Assembly (NCBI GenBank): GCA_005883255.1
Contig: VAXS01000188.1
Location: 1 to 9,707 of the forward strand
Origin: Actinomycetota bacterium
Lineage (GTDB): Bacteria; Actinomycetota; Thermoleophilia; Solirubrobacterales; Solirubrobacteraceae
Length of the DNA stretch: 9,707 bases
Direction: 5' to 3'
The notes beneath the pieces were generated by a model, which was not told the origin of the DNA, did not search any database, and worked only from the letters and a program-made list of their open reading frames with translations. Below, piece after piece: positions 1 to 4,957 of this stretch; the first letter of the stretch is position 1, and the number at the start of each line of letters is the position of its first letter. Made by a program: the position numbers and the translations under genes.

Positions 1-154
1 CCGAGAGGTCGCCCAGCGCGATCTGCACGCGCACCCGCTGGTCGCCCAGGCGGCGCGGGTCGCGGACCAGGCAGCGCACCGGTTCGCGCCGCGCGGTGAG
101 CCGTCGCAGGAGAGCCAAGCCCGCGACCCCCGTCGCCCCGGTCAGCAGGATCAT
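1..154 (-). CDS. NAD(P)-binding epimerase-like protein, N-terminal fragment
   Basis: This is a partial gene; only the first 51 codons are in the window and the rest lies beyond the left edge. The translation begins MILLTGATGVAG, a short beta strand followed by the TGATGxxG glycine-rich loop that binds the dinucleotide in atypical short-chain dehydrogenases (NmrA-like, NAD-dependent epimerase and complex I NDUFA9-like proteins). It continues with a helix rich in Leu and Arg (LLRRLTAR), then the second strand and a basic patch (CLVRDPRRL), where this family contacts the ribose or phosphate of NAD(P). The ATG was chosen because the glycine loop starts only five residues in, which is normal. It is transcribed divergently from the ferredoxin, with 108 bp between the starts. 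No Shine-Dalgarno is visible; a TAGACT hexamer lies 9 nt upstream. Substrate and pathway cannot be told from the fragment. Confidence 0.85.
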   Translation of the reverse strand, partial: MILLTGATGVAGLALLRRLTARREPVRCLVRDPRRLGDQRVRVQIALGDLS

Positions 155-163
155 CGCCGGGGG

Positions 164-169
164 AGTCTA
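164..169 (-). promoter_or_regulatory. Possible -10 element of the epimerase-like gene
   Basis: On the minus strand TAGACT (TAnnnT type) ends 9 nt before the ATG at 154. This would place transcription start about 2-3 nt before the start codon, giving a nearly leaderless mRNA. No convincing -35 is visible, so the call rests on the hexamer and on the same layout at other genes in the window. Confidence 0.35.
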
Positions 170-247
170 GGGTCGGCCTCCCCACGGGACGACCATCGCG
201 CCGCCCGTGCGAGAATAGCCGCTCCCGAAAACCCAGAACTCCCCCCC

Positions 248-252
248 AGGAA
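248..252 (+). promoter_or_regulatory. Ribosome-binding site of the ferredoxin gene
   Basis: AGGAA lies 10 nt before the ATG at 263, a usable Shine-Dalgarno distance that fixes the start. Further upstream, GAGAAT at 211-216 is a possible -10 box and would give a leader of about 40 nt; its -35 is not convincing. This gene and the basic repeat protein are the only ones in the window with a clear Shine-Dalgarno leader. Confidence 0.5.
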
Positions 253-262
253 CCGGATTCAC

Positions 263-529
263 ATGGCGTACGTCATCGCAGAGCCTTGCATCGGCACGAA
301 GGACAACTCGTGCGTCGAGGTCTGCCCTGTCGACTGCATCCATCCCACCCCGGACGAGGCCGGCTACGACGACGTCGAGCAGCTCTACATCGACCCCGAG
401 GAGTGCATCGACTGCGACGCCTGCGTCGAGGCCTGCCCGGTCGACGCCTGCTTCGCCGAGGACCAGCTCCCCGGCGAGTGGGAGAAGTACACGCAAGTAA
501 ACGCCGAGTACTACGCCAAGGGCGGCTAG
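263..529 (+). CDS. fdxA: 7Fe ferredoxin (3Fe-4S/4Fe-4S)
   Basis: This is a small soluble electron carrier of 88 residues with one [3Fe-4S] and one [4Fe-4S] cluster. By comparison with Azotobacter ferredoxin I, C9, C17 and C58 should hold the three-iron cluster, and C21, C48, C51 and C54 the four-iron cluster; C25 is the usual extra cysteine. The first motif is C-x7-C-x3-CP, which marks the 7Fe class: in an 8Fe ferredoxin it would be C-x2-C-x2-C-x3-CP. The second motif is the standard C-x2-C-x2-C-x3-CP. The protein is very acidic and ends shortly after the second cluster, so it is shorter than the roughly 105-residue FdxA proteins and lacks most of their C-terminal extension. The start is supported by AGGAA 10 nt upstream. 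The stop codon overlaps the stop of the convergent mrp gene. Its redox partners cannot be told from here. Confidence 0.95.
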   Translation: MAYVIAEPCIGTKDNSCVEVCPVDCIHPTPDEAGYDDVEQLYIDPEECIDCDACVEACPVDACFAEDQLPGEWEKYTQVNAEYYAKGG

Positions 530-1662
530 GCCATCGGGAGCGACATGCCCGCCGGCTGCGGCGCCGCGGCGGGCGCCGGCGCCTGCATGACCGGCAGCTC
601 CACCGGCGTGGCGGCGATGATGCCGCGCGCCGCCTGGCGGATCGCCTGGGCGGCGGGGTCGTCCGGATCGGCCAGCACCAGCGGCGTGCCCGCGTCGGCG
701 TGCTCGCGCAGCGGCACCGTGAGCGGGACCTTCCCCAGCAGCGGGACCTCGAGCTCGTCGGCCAGCAGCTGGCCGCCGCCCTCCCCGAAGATCGGGTAGC
801 GCTCCCCGTCCGGCGTGGTGAAGCCGGCCATGTTCTCGATCACGCCCGCGATCTCCAGCTTGAACTTGAGCGCCAGCTCGGCGGCGCGGCGCGCCACCTT
901 CTGGGCGGTGGGCTGGGGCGTGGTGCACAGCACGAACTTGGCCTGCGGAAGCAGCTGGGCCAGCGTCATCGAGACGTCGCCGGTGCCGGGCGGGAGGTCG
1001 ACCACCAGGTAGTCCAGCTCGCCCCAGGCCACGTCCTCCAGGAACTGCTGCAGAGCCTTGTGGAGCATGGGCCCGCGCCAGACCACGGCCTGGTCCTCCT
1101 CGATGAAGAAGCCGATCGACATGACCTTCACGCCGTGGGCCTCCAGCGGCAGGATCTTCCGCTCGGCCGAGACCTTGGGCCGCTGGGCGCCGAGCCCGAG
1201 CATGCGGGGGATCGAGTAGCCCCACACGTCGGCGTCGAGCGCCCCGGAGGGGTGACCGTCGGCGGCGAGCGCGGCGGCCAGGTTGGCGCTCAGCGTGGAC
1301 TTGCCCACGCCGCCCTTGCCGGAGGCCACGCAGATGACGTTCTTGACCTCGGCCAGCGCGCCCTCGGGGAGCCCGGAGCGCCCGAGCTTGCGCTGCAGAC
1401 GGCCCTTCTCGTCGTCCGAGAGGACGTCGAAGGCCACCTCGACGCGCTCGACCCCCTCGAGCTTACGTACCGCGTCGACCACGGCGGTCTGGAAGTGGTT
1501 GCGGATGGGGCAGCCGGGCGTGGTGAGCGAGACGGTGACGCCCACGACCCCGGCGTCGCCGAAGTCGATGGAGCGGACCATCTCCAGCTCCACGATGTCG
1601 CGCCGCAGCTCGGGATCGATCACCGCCCGCAGCGCCTCGAGCACCTGCTCGCGATCGGGCAT
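526..1662 (-). CDS. mrp: Mrp/ApbC family iron-sulfur cluster carrier ATPase
   Basis: The 378-residue protein is a cytoplasmic P-loop ATPase that in studied homologues binds and hands on [4Fe-4S] clusters to target apoproteins. Residues 1-80 form a MIP18/DUF59 domain with the conserved TPGCP motif (C51). Residues 108-350 form the ParA/MinD-like domain: deviant Walker A SGKGGVGKST at 114-123 with the signature lysine K116, ALDADVWG at 141-148, and VVDLPPGTGD at 220-229. The C-terminal CxxC found in many Mrp proteins is absent; the equivalent stretch reads NMAGFTTPDGERYPIFG, as in mycobacterial-type Mrp. A Pro/Ala/Met-rich tail covers about 353-378. The reading frame stays open upstream to 2187, but the ATG at 1662 is preferred: the DUF59 domain begins there and the extension would run through the opposite-strand split-barrel gene. 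No Shine-Dalgarno is visible; CAGAAT sits exactly 6 nt upstream. Confidence 0.95.
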   Translation of the reverse strand: MPDREQVLEALRAVIDPELRRDIVELEMVRSIDFGDAGVVGVTVSLTTPGCPIRNHFQTAVVDAVRKLEGVERVEVAFDVLSDDEKGRLQRKLGRSGLPEGALAEVKNVICVASGKGGVGKSTLSANLAAALAADGHPSGALDADVWGYSIPRMLGLGAQRPKVSAERKILPLEAHGVKVMSIGFFIEEDQAVVWRGPMLHKALQQFLEDVAWGELDYLVVDLPPGTGDVSMTLAQLLPQAKFVLCTTPQPTAQKVARRAAELALKFKLEIAGVIENMAGFTTPDGERYPIFGEGGGQLLADELEVPLLGKVPLTVPLREHADAGTPLVLADPDDPAAQAIRQAARGIIAATPVELPVMQAPAPAAAPQPAGMSLPMA

Positions 1663-1668
1663 GCACCC

Positions 1669-1674
1669 ATTCTG
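1669..1674 (-). promoter_or_regulatory. Possible -10 element of mrp (leaderless start)
   Basis: On the minus strand CAGAAT (4 of 6 matches to TATAAT) is separated from the mrp ATG by exactly 6 nt, which would place +1 on the A of the start codon. No -35 match is evident 16-18 nt upstream. The gap between the divergent starts is only 42 bp and must hold the promoters of both genes. Confidence 0.4.
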
Positions 1675-1689
1675 GCAAACCCCCGCCGC

Positions 1690-1695
1690 TAGCCT
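1690..1695 (+). promoter_or_regulatory. Possible -10 element of the split-barrel gene
   Basis: TAGCCT lies 9 nt before the ATG at 1705. The same hexamer is the proposed -10 of the basic repeat protein gene (2906-2911, minus strand). It predicts a leader of about 2-3 nt. There is no Shine-Dalgarno sequence in the region, and no good -35. Confidence 0.35.
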
Positions 1696-1704
1696 GGGGT
1701 CGCG

Positions 1705-2160
1705 ATGGCGAGCTGGGGAGAGTTCGAGGCGGCGGAGGCGGATCTGGCGGCGCTGGGCCGCCGGCGCCTGGAGGAGCCGGGCGTGGTGCTGGTGGGAACG
1801 CTGCGGCGCGACGGCTGGCCCCGGATCAGCCCGGTGGAGCCGGTGATCGAGCACGGGGAGCTGTACCTGGGGATGATGCCGGGCTCGCGCAAGGCCGTCG
1901 ACCTGCGCCGGGACGCCCGATGCATCGTGCACAGCGCGGTGGCGGACCGCCACGGGACCGGCGGCGACTTCAAGGTCTACGGCCGCACGCGCGAGATCGA
2001 CGACCCCGCCGAGCTCGAGCGCTACCTCGACGCCTTGGAGGCACGGATCCACTGGCGCCCCAGCGGCCCCTACCTGTGCGCGCTGGAGATCGAGCAGGTC
2101 GGCTTCGTCGAGTTCGGGGGCGGGGAGAAGCGCGTGCGGACGTGGCGCCCCGCCGACTGA
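1705..2160 (+). CDS. Pyridoxamine 5'-phosphate oxidase-like split-barrel protein
   Basis: This 151-residue protein has the pattern of the FMN-binding split-barrel (PNPOx-like, FDOR) superfamily. An N-terminal helix (1-24) is followed by strands VVLVGTLRRDGWPRISPV (27-44) and ELYLGMMPGSRKAVDLRRD (52-70), the usual SRKxxDLRRD turn that contacts the cofactor phosphate, then ARCIVHSAV (71-79), FKVYGRTREI (89-98) and a final strand CALEIEQVGFVEF (125-137) ending in a basic tail with KRVRTW (142-147). The whole single-domain length fits. Family members bind FMN, F420 or haem, and many act on small molecules or serve in redox stress. Cofactor and substrate cannot be assigned here; a DUF2342 zincin in the window makes F420 possible but does not show it. 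The gene is divergent from mrp and convergent with the basic repeat protein. The ATG at 1705 gives a full N-terminal helix, with TAGCCT 9 nt upstream and no ribosome-binding site. Confidence 0.88.
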   Translation: MASWGEFEAAEADLAALGRRRLEEPGVVLVGTLRRDGWPRISPVEPVIEHGELYLGMMPGSRKAVDLRRDARCIVHSAVADRHGTGGDFKVYGRTREIDDPAELERYLDALEARIHWRPSGPYLCALEIEQVGFVEFGGGEKRVRTWRPAD

Positions 2161-2182
2161 GCCCGCGCGCGGCCCCTTAACG

Positions 2183-2214
2183 ACCACCAGGACGCCCGAA
2201 GGCGCCCCGGCGGT
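2183..2214. terminator. Imperfect hairpin, possible bidirectional terminator
   Basis: Arms 2183-2196 and 2201-2214 enclose a CGAA tetraloop. Eleven of 14 positions pair; the other three are A-C mismatches on the plus strand. The position, 22 bp after the split-barrel stop and between converging genes, fits a terminator. Neither side has a T-tract, so it would be a non-canonical GC-rich stem. Confidence 0.4.
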
Positions 2215-2237
2215 TGAGGGAGGAGAGGGTGCTGCAT

Positions 2238-2264
2238 GTGCCGGCGGGATATGTGTGCCGGCAC
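2238..2264. terminator. GTGCCGGC inverted repeat, possible terminator or operator
   Basis: A perfect 8-bp stem, GTGCCGGC paired with GCCGGCAC, encloses an 11-nt loop containing GATATG. Because GCCGGC is itself a palindrome, TGTGCCGGC also occurs as a direct repeat (2237-2245 and 2254-2262). There is no T-tract. It lies 53 bp beyond the stop of the basic repeat protein gene, so it could stop transcription from that side. Confidence 0.4.
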
Positions 2265-2316
2265 GCTCTCCCTGGCCCGGCGCCTCTCCTCGGCCGCCGG
2301 CAGGGGGAAGTCGTGG

Positions 2317-2844
2317 CTACGCGGTGGTGTTGTTCGCCACCCGCTCGACGCCGTTGGCCGCCTGCGTGCGCAGGTTGCGCGCCTCGCGCTCGACCCGGCG
2401 CCGGTTGCGACGCACCTCGCGCTCCACGCGCGTCCGGTTGCGGCGGACGACGCGCTGGACGCGGTTGCGGCGCTGACGCAGCTCCCGCTCCACGCGCGTG
2501 CGGGTCTTCTTGAGCTCGCGCTCGACCCGGTTGCGCGCGGTGGTGCCACGGCGCTCGAACCGGCGCAGGTCACGCTCGACCTGGCGCTGCACGGTGTCGC
2601 GGGTGAAGTAGGGCTTGGTGGCGTCGATCACGTTGTCACGCGCGACCAGGGCCGCGCCGACCGGGATCAGCAGCGCCCGCTCGGCGTAGGTCTGGGCCTG
2701 CTGGAGCGGCGTGCGCTGGTTGAGCTCGCGAGTCGCGGCGGCGCGCTTGGCGGCGGCGCTTCGCCGGCGAGCGTTGGCGCGGCGGGAGGCGGCGGCCTTC
2801 TTGGCGGCAGCCGACCGGGGGGTGGCGGTGGCGGTGGGGCTCAT
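2317..2844 (-). CDS. Basic Ala/Lys-headed, hendecad-repeat coiled-coil protein
   Basis: I do not recognise this 175-residue protein as a named family. It has three parts. Residues 10-40 are Ala/Lys/Arg-rich and repeat after 18 residues (SAAAKKAAASRR at 11-22, SAAAKRAAATRE at 29-40), resembling histone H1-type tails. Residues 52-80 form a short semi-hydrophobic stretch (ERALLIPVGAALVARD). Residues 81-168 fall into eight 11-residue units with a hydrophobic residue, mostly Val, at the fifth position and Val-Glu-Arg-Glu cores, as expected for a long hendecad coiled coil. The protein is very rich in Arg, has no cysteine or signal peptide, and should be strongly basic. A nucleoid-associated, envelope/adhesin-like (HBHA-like) or phasin-like role is possible; none is shown. 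The ATG at 2844 was chosen over an upstream ATG at 2979 because a GGAGGAG ribosome-binding site and promoter precede it. Confidence 0.8.
   Translation of the reverse strand: MSPTATATPRSAAAKKAAASRRANARRRSAAAKRAAATRELNQRTPLQQAQTYAERALLIPVGAALVARDNVIDATKPYFTRDTVQRQVERDLRRFERRGTTARNRVERELKKTRTRVERELRQRRNRVQRVVRRNRTRVEREVRRNRRRVEREARNLRTQAANGVERVANNTTA
2341..2604 (-). repeat. Eight in-frame 33-bp units encoding hendecads
   Basis: Codons 81-168 of the basic protein divide into eight consecutive 33-bp units. The middle five (2374-2538, codons 103-157) are the most regular, following x-R-x-R-V-(E/Q)-R-x-x-(R/K)-x. Unit ends are marked by Val at codons 107, 118, 129, 140 and 151; the flanking units keep Val85, Phe96 and Ala162 at the same spacing. 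The DNA copies have diverged, so this is an old coding repeat rather than a recent slippage tract. Confidence 0.75.
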
Positions 2845-2855
2845 GGCTGGTAGAT

Positions 2856-2864
2856 CTCCTCCTC
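2856..2864 (-). promoter_or_regulatory. Ribosome-binding site of the basic repeat protein
   Basis: On the minus strand GAGGAGGAG ends 11 nt before the ATG at 2844. It is the strongest Shine-Dalgarno sequence in the window and decides the start codon, ruling out the longer reading that begins at 2979. Confidence 0.7.
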
Positions 2865-2905
2865 GGAGGTCTCGGGATTCGGTCCGTCCGGTGTCCTCGA
2901 GGGCG

Positions 2906-2934
2906 AGGCTATCCACCGAATGTGTGTTTGTAAA
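2906..2934 (-). promoter_or_regulatory. Sigma70-type promoter of the basic repeat protein
   Basis: On the minus strand TTTACA (2934-2929, 5 of 6 to the -35 consensus) is followed after exactly 17 nt by TAGCCT (2911-2906, TAnnnT -10 type). Transcription start would fall near 2899, giving a leader of about 55 nt that contains the Shine-Dalgarno sequence. It is the best -35/-10 pair I see in the window. Confidence 0.55.
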
Positions 2935-3004
2935 CCCCGACTTCCCCATTGTTACAGATGCGGCTGTCAGACCGCGCACATCCCGCTCGCACCGAGCCGC
3001 GCCG

Positions 3005-3020
3005 GTTACGACTTTGTAAC
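3005..3020. promoter_or_regulatory. GTTAC-n6-GTAAC inverted repeat
   Basis: Five-base arms GTTAC (3005-3009) and GTAAC (3016-3020) are separated by 6 nt. The left arm overlaps the stop codon of the metalloprotease gene. Spacing and arms resemble the half-sites of actinobacterial GlnR-type operators (GTnAC-n6-GnAAC), but one such match by chance is not unlikely. It could also be a weak hairpin after the metalloprotease gene. Confidence 0.25.
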
Positions 3021-4064
3021 AGACGGAACGCGCGTTCGATTCAGCCAGGAGCGGGGGTTTTCCAGCTCGTCGAGCGTCGGGATCATCCCCGGATCCGTCC
3101 AGACGCGGTTGAGCGCGGCCAGCCCGTCCAGGGCCACCACCTCGTCACAGAAGCGCTTGCCCAGCTTGTACTGGCGCAGCTTGACGTCGAAGCCGAGCAG
3201 GCGCTGCAGCAGCCGCGCGGGGGCCGAGGGTGCGGCCCGCCGGCGCTCCATCGCCTCGCGCAGCCGGTCCAGCGAGGGGATCACCTCGACGCCCACGGCG
3301 TCCATCACGTGCTCCGCGTGGCCCTCGACCACGGCCATGGTGGCCTGCATGCGGTCGATCGTCTGGCGCTGCTGGGCGGTGGTGACCAGCGAGAGCAGAT
3401 CGCCGTCGCCGGTGAGCGCGTCGATCCAGGCCCGCACGTCGTCGCCGCTGGGCAGGCGCAGCAGCCGAGCCGGGTCGAAGGCCACGTCGAGCGAATCGAC
3501 CAGCTCGTGGATGAGTCCCGCCAGGTGCTCGCGCAGCCAGGGCACGGCCGCGAACTGGACCGCGTGGGTGACCTCGTGCAGCGCCACCCAGCGCAGGAGC
3601 TCGTCGGGATCGGCGGCCAGCTGCCGGGCGGCGTCGTCCAGGTTGGGCCCCACGAACAGGAGCCGGGCGGGCGCGTCCGGGTCGAGGATGACCACGTCGT
3701 ACTGCCCCAGGACCCGGCGCGAGACGTACCCGAGCAGCACGCCCACCTCGGCGGAGAGCACGGTCCCCGCGCCCACGCGGATCGCGGGCGCCAGCGCGCC
3801 CGCTCCCTCGCCCACCTTCGCCATCAACGGCTCCAGGAGGGTGGGCATCGTACGGAGGTTGGCGTCGATCCACTGGTGGCGGGCCAGGAGCTCGGGGGGC
3901 GGGAGCGGGGCCGGGGGATGGAGCTCGGCGTAGGCGGCCACCAGCCGCTCGGACTCGGCCACGACCTCGGGCAGCTCCGGGCGCGGCCGCGCCGGCGGGG
4001 GCTGCCCGGCGACGGTGGTGGCGATGCGGCGGGTGAGCGACCAGTCGACCATCCCGACCATCAT
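3006..4064 (-). CDS. DUF2342-family zinc metalloprotease-like protein (F420-associated type)
   Basis: The 352-residue protein carries the zincin signature HEVTH at 163-167 (LRWVALHEVTHAVQF), with H163 and H167 as zinc ligands and E164 as the catalytic base. VVEGHAEHVMD at 245-255 supplies the likely third ligand, E247. This arrangement and length match the DUF2342 (zincin_2) family, whose members in actinobacteria are often annotated 'coenzyme F420 biosynthesis-associated' from co-occurrence; a real protease activity or substrate has not been shown to my knowledge. The N-terminus (MVDWSLTRRIA) and the QWIDANLRTMPTLLEPL segment (64-80) are also typical. There is no signal peptide, so it is probably cytoplasmic. 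ATGs at 4064, 4061 and 4052 are all possible starts; MVDWSL at 4052 is the best alternative. It begins 25 nt after the inositol-monophosphatase-family gene and is probably co-transcribed with it. Confidence 0.88.
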   Translation of the reverse strand: MMVGMVDWSLTRRIATTVAGQPPPARPRPELPEVVAESERLVAAYAELHPPAPLPPPELLARHQWIDANLRTMPTLLEPLMAKVGEGAGALAPAIRVGAGTVLSAEVGVLLGYVSRRVLGQYDVVILDPDAPARLLFVGPNLDDAARQLAADPDELLRWVALHEVTHAVQFAAVPWLREHLAGLIHELVDSLDVAFDPARLLRLPSGDDVRAWIDALTGDGDLLSLVTTAQQRQTIDRMQATMAVVEGHAEHVMDAVGVEVIPSLDRLREAMERRRAAPSAPARLLQRLLGFDVKLRQYKLGKRFCDEVVALDGLAALNRVWTDPGMIPTLDELENPRSWLNRTRVPSVTKS

Positions 4065-4089
4065 GGCAACCCGGCGAGCCCGGCCCGGA

Positions 4090-4938
4090 TCACGCCCGCG
4101 GCAGCGCGCTGAGCTGGGCCAGGGTCTGGGCCGTCCGCGCCGCCACCACCGCGAAGTGCGCCTCGACGTCCAGCGGCGCGCCGAGCGGGCCCTCCGCGCC
4201 CGGGAACGCCACGTGCCCGCCCGCCTCGCGCACGATCAGCTGGCCGGCGGCAGCGTCCACGGCCCGCGTGCGCTTGATCGTGAACATGCCGTCCAGCCGG
4301 GCGGCGGCCACCTGGCACAGCGTGATGGCGATCGAGCCCAGCGCCCGCAGGCGGGCGGCGTGCTCCGGCAGGTCGGCCGCCACCTCGGCCACCCAGCGCG
4401 GGTCGGCCGACTCGATCCCCAGCACCTCGAGCTTGCCCGCCCGATTGCGGCGCTCGCCCACCGCCGGGTCCAGACGCTGCCCGTCGACCGTGGCCCCGGC
4501 GCCCCGGCGCGCCACCCACTCCTCGCCCGGCCCGAAGTCGTAGACGTAGGCGAAGGCGACGTCGGCCATCGTCGGCCCGTCGGCCACCGCGATCGAGATC
4601 GCGTACTGAGGGAGCGCGCGCTTGGCGTTGAGCGAGCCGTCGATGGGATCGATCACCACGCGCGTCGCCGGGTCGCCGTAGTCGACGATCCCGCGCTCCT
4701 CAGAGACCGCGCAGAACCGGTGCCCGGCGGCGGACAGCTCGTCCAGCAGCGAGAAGACGCACTGCTCGACTTCGCGGTCGATCTCCAGCGTCAGGTCGCC
4801 GCCCTCCCCCCGCTGGCCGGTCTCCACCGCTCGCTCCCGCGTGGTCGGGCTGCGGGCCAGGATGGCGTTGACGCCCTCCGTCGCCCGCCGGCAGAGCCCC
4901 AGCCAGTCGGCTTCCAGCGCGGTGGAGGGTGGGCTCAT
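4090..4938 (-). CDS. Inositol-monophosphatase-family phosphatase (IMPase/FBPase)
   Basis: This 282-residue cytoplasmic enzyme should be a Mg2+-dependent, lithium-sensitive-type sugar phosphate phosphatase. Metal-binding motifs are intact: SEE at 79-81, IDPIDGS at 96-102 (D97, D100) and D228 in VDAAAGQLIVREAGG (227-241). The usual tryptophan of the WDxAAG motif is Val227, and DGSLNAKRALPQYAISIA (100-117) differs from bacterial SuhB; both traits recall the archaeal dual inositol-1-phosphatase/fructose-1,6-bisphosphatase group. The substrate could therefore be inositol phosphate, fructose bisphosphate, histidinol phosphate or PAP. The reading frame extends upstream to 5169, but that would lie inside the divergent helicase; the ATG at 4938 is preferred, 19 bp from the helicase GTG. 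A TAGGAT hexamer ends 8 nt before it. The metalloprotease gene follows after 25 nt. Confidence 0.9.
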   Translation of the reverse strand: MSPPSTALEADWLGLCRRATEGVNAILARSPTTRERAVETGQRGEGGDLTLEIDREVEQCVFSLLDELSAAGHRFCAVSEERGIVDYGDPATRVVIDPIDGSLNAKRALPQYAISIAVADGPTMADVAFAYVYDFGPGEEWVARRGAGATVDGQRLDPAVGERRNRAGKLEVLGIESADPRWVAEVAADLPEHAARLRALGSIAITLCQVAAARLDGMFTIKRTRAVDAAAGQLIVREAGGHVAFPGAEGPLGAPLDVEAHFAVVAARTAQTLAQLSALPRA

Positions 4939-4945
4939 CTGCTCA

Positions 4946-4951
4946 TATCCT
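4946..4951 (+). promoter_or_regulatory. Possible -10 element of the helicase-nuclease (leaderless)
   Basis: TATCCT ends exactly 6 nt before the GTG at 4958, placing +1 on the start codon. A TGGAGG (4923-4928) 17 nt upstream matches only 3 of 6 bases of the -35 consensus. The box shares the palindrome TCCTAGGA (4948-4955) with the divergent IMPase -10. Confidence 0.45.
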
Positions 4952-4952
4952 A
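4947..4952 (-). promoter_or_regulatory. Possible -10 element of the IMPase gene
   Basis: On the minus strand TAGGAT ends 8 nt before the ATG at 4938, predicting a leader of only 1-2 nt. It overlaps the plus-strand TATCCT box of the helicase by 5 bp, so RNA polymerase probably could not occupy both at once. Confidence 0.4.
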
Positions 4953-4957
4953 GGAGC

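Larger units (their letters stand above)
2161..2316. other. Intergenic gap between convergent genes
   Basis: These 156 bp separate the stop of the split-barrel gene from the stop of the basic repeat protein. I see no credible small gene. The gap holds two hairpins, described separately, which may end transcription in both directions. Confidence 0.6.

Noticed and set aside
286..1692. A 468-codon open frame on the plus strand through the ferredoxin and opposite mrp
   Set aside because: It is Arg/His/Gly-rich with no motif, and both the ferredoxin and Mrp are unmistakable in other frames.
1663..2187. N-terminal extension of mrp on the minus strand
   Set aside because: The extension has no domain and runs antisense through the split-barrel gene; DUF59 begins at the ATG at 1662.
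2341..2604. 33-bp periodicity considered as a CRISPR-like or non-coding tandem repeat
   Set aside because: The period is in frame, units are contiguous with no spacers, and conservation is at the protein level.
2236..2853. A 205-codon plus-strand frame opposite the basic repeat protein
   Set aside because: It ends in poly-Gly runs caused by the Ala/Thr-rich codons on the other strand, and the minus-strand gene has its own promoter and ribosome-binding site.
2845..2979. Upstream start (ATG at 2979) for the basic repeat protein
   Set aside because: A strong ribosome-binding site and a TTTACA-17-TAGCCT promoter lie inside this extension and point to the ATG at 2844.
2949..4112. A 387-codon open frame on the plus strand opposite the metalloprotease
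   Set aside because: The translation is His/Gln/Gly-rich shadow sequence; the opposite strand encodes the zincin with HEVTH and a conserved N-terminus.
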